DNA of 21,623 nt, taken from NCBI GenBank assembly GCA_943704425.1, contig CALSCP010001443.1, forward strand, positions 82,804 to 104,426, given 5' to 3'. The notes under the pieces were generated by a model that made no database searches, was not told where the DNA came from, and saw only the letters and a list, made by a program, of their open reading frames with translations. The stretch is from Ministeria vibrans ATCC 50519. Its lineage: Eukaryota; Opisthokonta; Filasterea. Positions 18,630 to 21,623 of the stretch are shown in pieces. The translations under genes and the position numbers were made by a program. The first letter of the stretch is position 1. Every line of letters begins with the position of its first letter.

Positions 18630-21146
18630 CTACTGCCGCACATACTCCACGCAGTATTCGGGGTAGGCCATGTGCCGATCGTACACGATGAACTCGCGAA
18701 ACCTCTCCAAGTACGTGGCACGTGAGTCCTCGCGCTTGGATGGCGCCACAACACTGTCGCAGCGGTTGTCAACGCACAAGTGTGGATCAAAGTGGCCCTT
18801 CACACACGGGGGGCGCACGATGTTGCTGTTGCTCGCGTAGACCGTGTGTGGCTTGCCCACCACAACACGGCACACAAAAATGATTAAGCGTTGTCCGCGG
18901 CAGTAGTGATCGCTCTTCGACGACCTAAAACAAAGGTGGATATCAGTGGGCTCGGGAACAACGGCGTCCAAAAATCTCGTACTTCTCCGAAAAGTAGCAG
19001 CCCCGTCCAAACAGACCCACATTAGACACACGCTCCTCGAATCCCTGTTGCTTGATCTGCTCAAAGAACAGCTCCTAAAACACGATAAAAGTGTGATATA
19101 TCATACGTTTTTCTTCTGTGCCTTACGCTCGTTCCGTGGAAGAGGTAATGCTCGCCCGCCTCCTGCCTGCATCAGTCGCTGACGTCCGTCCCACATCACC
19201 GAGTCCGTACGTACCGCTGGCGTCACTTGCAGCTGCCCCTTGCCTTTCCACTGGTCTGCCACTCGTTGTCGCTCCAGAGCGTACGTTCGCCACAGAAGCG
19301 GGTTCTCGATGCGGGTAGCTCGAGTCACCTTGAAACGCCGAAAGCGAACAGAATGACTGTCTCTGCCAACCCCGTGTGTGTCCGCCTCCGCCGTCTCGTT
19401 CAGCAACCGCTCCAGTCCCGCCCGAACTTCACTGCTCACGGCCATCTCCTTCATCATGGGTTGCTCGAGCGTTGTCAGTGTCCAGTGCAGTGGGGGCGAC
19501 ACCAGATGCTACAGAACAAGATGAGACAAGAAAAGACGCGAACTATCCATCATACCTTGACCGACTTTTGCAGCTTCTCGACGGCTTCACGGTCCTTGCG
19601 CACCTCTAGCATCTCTTTGCGCAGCCTCGCAGCCGATTCCTTGACCTGCGCCTCGTGTGCCTGCAATGTGCGTCGCGCCACGTCGTCTTCCGCCTTGCTT
19701 GATTCGCGTTCGAGTACGAGCTCAGCCTCACGCGCTGCCTGCTCTTCTGCCGCGCGCTGCACACGCTCCTGCTCTTGGCGTAGCGCTTGTTGGCGCTCGC
19801 GAATCTCCGCAGCAACTTGTTCTGCCGCCACTGCCGCCTCACTCTGTTGCTGCTCCAGTGCAATTGTCTCTTGCGAAACGTCCGCCGAGAAGAAGTCGGC
19901 AGCCGGTGTGAGAGCAGCAGTCGGACGCCCGGCAGCGTCGTCGGTCACCAGCGTCTGAAGCACGCTCATCAGCGACACATTGTCGGCGAGCACAGGAAGT
20001 GTTCGCTGCACTGAAAGCGTCTTCCCCGTCATGGTCCACAGAAGCGTCACGCCAAACGAGTACATGTCGACGGCAGGCGTAGGCTCTTGCGTGCCGCTGA
20101 GGAGCTCGGGCGCCATAAACTGTATCGTGCCTCGCGGTCCAGACGCGGGTGCAGCAACCGTCATCATCATCGTCATTGTGCGCCCACTCACGTCCAGACT
20201 CACATCAAAGTCGGCCAATACAGCCCGCGCCTGCTCAGACTCGCTTGTCATCAGCACGTTCTCAGGCTTCACGTCACAGTGAATGATTCCTTGCGAGTGC
20301 ACATACTAAAAGTCAGATTTCACAGTGTTCTCGTCGGCAATTTTCTTGCCTCAATCGCCGTCAGAGTTTCGCGCATGACCCAGCGACGGCGTGCAGAAAG
20401 GACCTCGACGCCACCGCCAGAGAGCCGCTCCAGCCAGGTTGGAAGTGATCCGCCCGCATAAAATGGCATCTTCATGTAGACGTGATCCTTGTGGGCAAAG
20501 CACACACCCACAGACACAACATGCGGGTGGCACAGGCGACGCAAGCGATTGGCCTCCGAGACAAATGTCTTCAGAGCGTGCACTGAGAACTCCTTGAGCA
20601 CACAGAGCTCCCCGTCAAAAGACACGAGTCGCACCATGTGTGGCTTGCGCGCCAGAATTTCGACCTGAGAGTAGTCGTCGATTGCTCGGTCTGCTATTGC
20701 TTGGGAAGATTTTACAGATGGCGCAGTCCCCATTGCCGCTGGCAATCGCTACATTAGCTGCTCGGTCTGCTATTGCTTGGGAAGATTTTACAGATGGCGC
20801 AGTCCCCATTGCCGCTGGCAATCGCTACATTAGCACCTAGCTGCCCCTTCCCAGCGCAATCTCGAACTTCAAACTGCATCGAGAAGTCCGCATATTTGAA
20901 AATCGATCGTCCGATGGTCAACCCCCAGCGGCCGATATGGTTCATCACCGCGTCCACACGGTCCGAACGCACCGTGACTACCACTCCGGGGCGCGCGTCG
21001 GCCAGCACGCGGACCGGAACCGGCGCAATGGGGCTCTCGGGTGACCGCTGCACGTCGACCCTCGTTCCCACAGATATCACGTCACCCGCCGCAGAGCCGA
21101 GGCCCTCCTTCACCAGCGCAGTTAGAGCTGCCTTCCCGGGAGGCAT
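18630..21146 (-). CDS. Protein kinase - coiled coil - PARP catalytic domain fusion protein
   Basis: Minus-strand exons 20693-20350, 20305-19556, 19508-19215, 19162-19127, 19074-18983 and 18924-18630 (stop TAG), plus a probable first exon 21146-20837, give 706 residues. Kinase: Lys137 in CVLKEF, Glu150 in FVSEANRL, Asp229 in IHCDVKPENVL, Asp250 in LADFDVSL (DFG is DFD) and FMAPELL; no clear glycine loop. A Glu/Ala/Arg-rich coiled coil follows at about 372-468. The PARP domain has the WRTYALER lead-in, His575 in EHYLFHGTS, Tyr605 in GRGCYFSEKSSKSDHYC and Glu686 in REFIVYD, then AYPEYCVEY. The His-Tyr-Glu triad is that of poly(ADP-ribosyl) transferases, which modify proteins using NAD+. The kinase, HGTS and GRGCYF segments join without frame breaks, so this is one gene. 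If the first exon is wrong, the start is the ATG at 20745 (620 residues). Substrates are unknown. Confidence 0.87.
20306..20349 (-). other. GC-AG intron in the kinase domain
   Basis: The exon ends ACGGCGATTGAG and the intron begins GCAAGA, the same six bases as the GC intron of PEP synthase. It is 44 nt with acceptor CTTTTAG. Joining gives LTAIE-YVHSQGIIHCDVKPEN, exactly the conserved kinase stretch, and no GT donor nearby does so. Confidence 0.82.
20683..20834. repeat. Perfect 76-bp tandem duplication
   Basis: Bases 20683-20758 and 20759-20834 are identical over all 76 positions, in direct orientation and head to tail. The unit is not a multiple of three, so it shifts the reading frame if exonic. 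Under the two-exon model almost all of it lies in an intron (20694-20836), which would be 67 nt with one copy and 143 nt with two. Confidence 0.97.
20837..21146 (-). other. Probable first exon of the kinase-PARP gene
   Basis: An open frame from the ATG at 21146 encodes about 103 residues with exon-like composition and no recognised domain. A donor (CTAG|GTGCTA) at 20837-20836 is phase 1 and matches the acceptor CAATAG at 20694, keeping the kinase frame. Hydrophobic-polar patterning (GVVVTVRSDRVDAVMNHIGR, then SIFKYADFSMQFEVRD) suggests a folded beta-rich domain. It could instead be a separate short gene that ends at a TAA at the duplication boundary. Confidence 0.5.
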
Positions 21147-21476
21147 CCAGCCCGCCGGGGCCGGGAAGAAGAGAGACTTTAGTCGCGAAATGTTTTTCCT
21201 CTTTTTGCTTTTTCAAATTTGAAAAAGTTGATCAGATTGATCAACGAACGCCCGGCAGTACGCACAGGAGTTTGCTGGGGAAGGAAGAAATGAATAAAAC
21301 TGACCCTAACCCTAACCCTAACCCTAACCCTAACCCTCTCCTTTCTGCCACCCTCCTCCGCCTCCTCCCTCACCCCATTCCACAGTCTCATCTCGACCCA
21401 ACAAGAGTGTCTACGCTGCCACCACCGCACCGCCTACGCTCTCACCCCATGTGCTGTCGTTCAAATACGCATCAAC
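21147..21476. promoter_or_regulatory. Divergent promoter region with telomeric repeat array
   Basis: About 330 bp between the presumed start of the kinase-PARP gene (-) and the ATG at 21477 (+). It includes a TTTTTC/AAAAAG-rich block at 21190-21230, the palindrome TTGATCAGATTGATCAA (21228-21244), the CCCTAA array at 21304-21337, and a CT-rich stretch after it. Both flanking genes would be transcribed away from the array. Confidence 0.45.
21304..21337. repeat. Interstitial telomere-type repeat (CCCTAA)5CCCT
   Basis: Five perfect CCCTAA units plus CCCT, directly followed by unrelated CT-rich DNA and a coding region, so this is not a chromosome end. TTAGGG is the telomere unit of animals, many fungi and several amoebae, which agrees with the proposed lineage. 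Confidence 0.97.
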
Positions 21477-21623
21477 ATGAAGTCAACGACCGACACAGTC
21501 TCCCTCAAAGAGGCACTCGCAGACGCCTTTGCCTCAAACCTCGTCTTTGACGCACGTTCTGACCACTGCTCTGACGCTACCACCACCACAACACTTGCAC
21601 AGCGTCGCTCTCTCGAGCGCCCT
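21477..21623 (+). CDS. 5' end of an unrecognised gene (runs off the window)
   Basis: ATG at 21477 followed by 49 codons open to the last base, starting MKSTTDTVSLKEALADAFAS. The composition is exon-like (GC-rich, with C or G at most third positions). The start resembles a soluble protein with an amphipathic helix (SLKEALADAF) and then a Thr-rich stretch. No family is recognisable from this length. It is divergent from the kinase-PARP gene and its promoter contains the telomeric repeat array. Confidence 0.55.
   Translation, partial: MKSTTDTVSLKEALADAFASNLVFDARSDHCSDATTTTTLAQRRSLERP

Noticed and set aside
19101-19502. Continuous reading of the PARP lead-in into GRALPLPRNE
   Set aside because: This is the wrong frame after 19215. 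Splicing 19215 to 19162 gives EAGEHYLFHGTS, the conserved PARP NAD+-binding motif.
20615-20821. A 68-codon frame across the two 76-bp copies
   Set aside because: It begins with the same residues as the kinase frame but is shifted by the duplication and loses the kinase sequence. It is a by-product of the repeat.
21304-21337. Chromosome end
   Set aside because: The telomere-type array is short, has unique DNA on both sides, and is followed by an open coding frame.
1-21623. Mobile element or virus-derived insertion
   Set aside because: I found no long terminal or inverted repeats, no reverse transcriptase, transposase or integrase motifs, and no target-site duplications. Repeats are simple-sequence only, apart from the 76-bp and 26-bp units.

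Overview
This looks like nuclear DNA from a single-celled eukaryote. Exons are GC-rich, short introns (mostly 44-150 nt) and spacers are AT-rich and full of TAA/TTA and TG runs, and genes sit closely packed on both strands. The gene content (DUOX maturation factor, RUN-domain protein, Q50-type homeodomain protein, ALG9, an NCKX-type exchanger, PARP) and a CCCTAA telomere-type array suggest Amorphea (Amoebozoa or a unicellular relative of animals). I cannot name the genus. I see no transposon, tRNA, rRNA or CRISPR.

Layout, left to right: (1) the 3' end of a WD40-type gene (+, 1-177); (2) a divergent K+-dependent Na+/Ca2+ exchanger-like gene (-, 306-2893), with a 151-base gap in its cytoplasmic loop; (3) a full-length PEP synthase gene with 9 exons (+, 3137-6595); (4) ALG9 mannosyltransferase with 8 exons (-, 6788-9122); (5) a small unknown protein with a C2H2-like motif (+, 9232-9771); (6) a DUOX maturation factor homologue (-, 10093-11857); (7) a polyglutamine homeodomain gene with 7 exons (+, 12141-15270); (8) a RUN-domain coiled-coil gene (+, 15521-18173); (9) a protein kinase - coiled coil - PARP fusion gene (-, 18630 to about 21146); (10) the 5' end of an unknown gene (+, from 21477). 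An interstitial telomeric repeat lies between (9) and (10).

Neighbours alternate as divergent and convergent pairs with short spacers. They do not form an obvious pathway: they cover ion exchange, gluconeogenesis, N-glycosylation, NADPH oxidase maturation, transcription, endosomal traffic and ADP-ribosylation signalling. Exon boundaries were set by eye from GT/GC...AG sites, reading-frame phase and family similarity, and all spliced models keep frame throughout.

The points most worth following are the kinase-PARP fusion with its 76-bp tandem duplication near the 5' end, the exchanger that has lost its second cation-binding motif, the intron-rich PEP synthase, the strong GTACG bias at splice donors, and two GC-AG introns with the same donor sequence.
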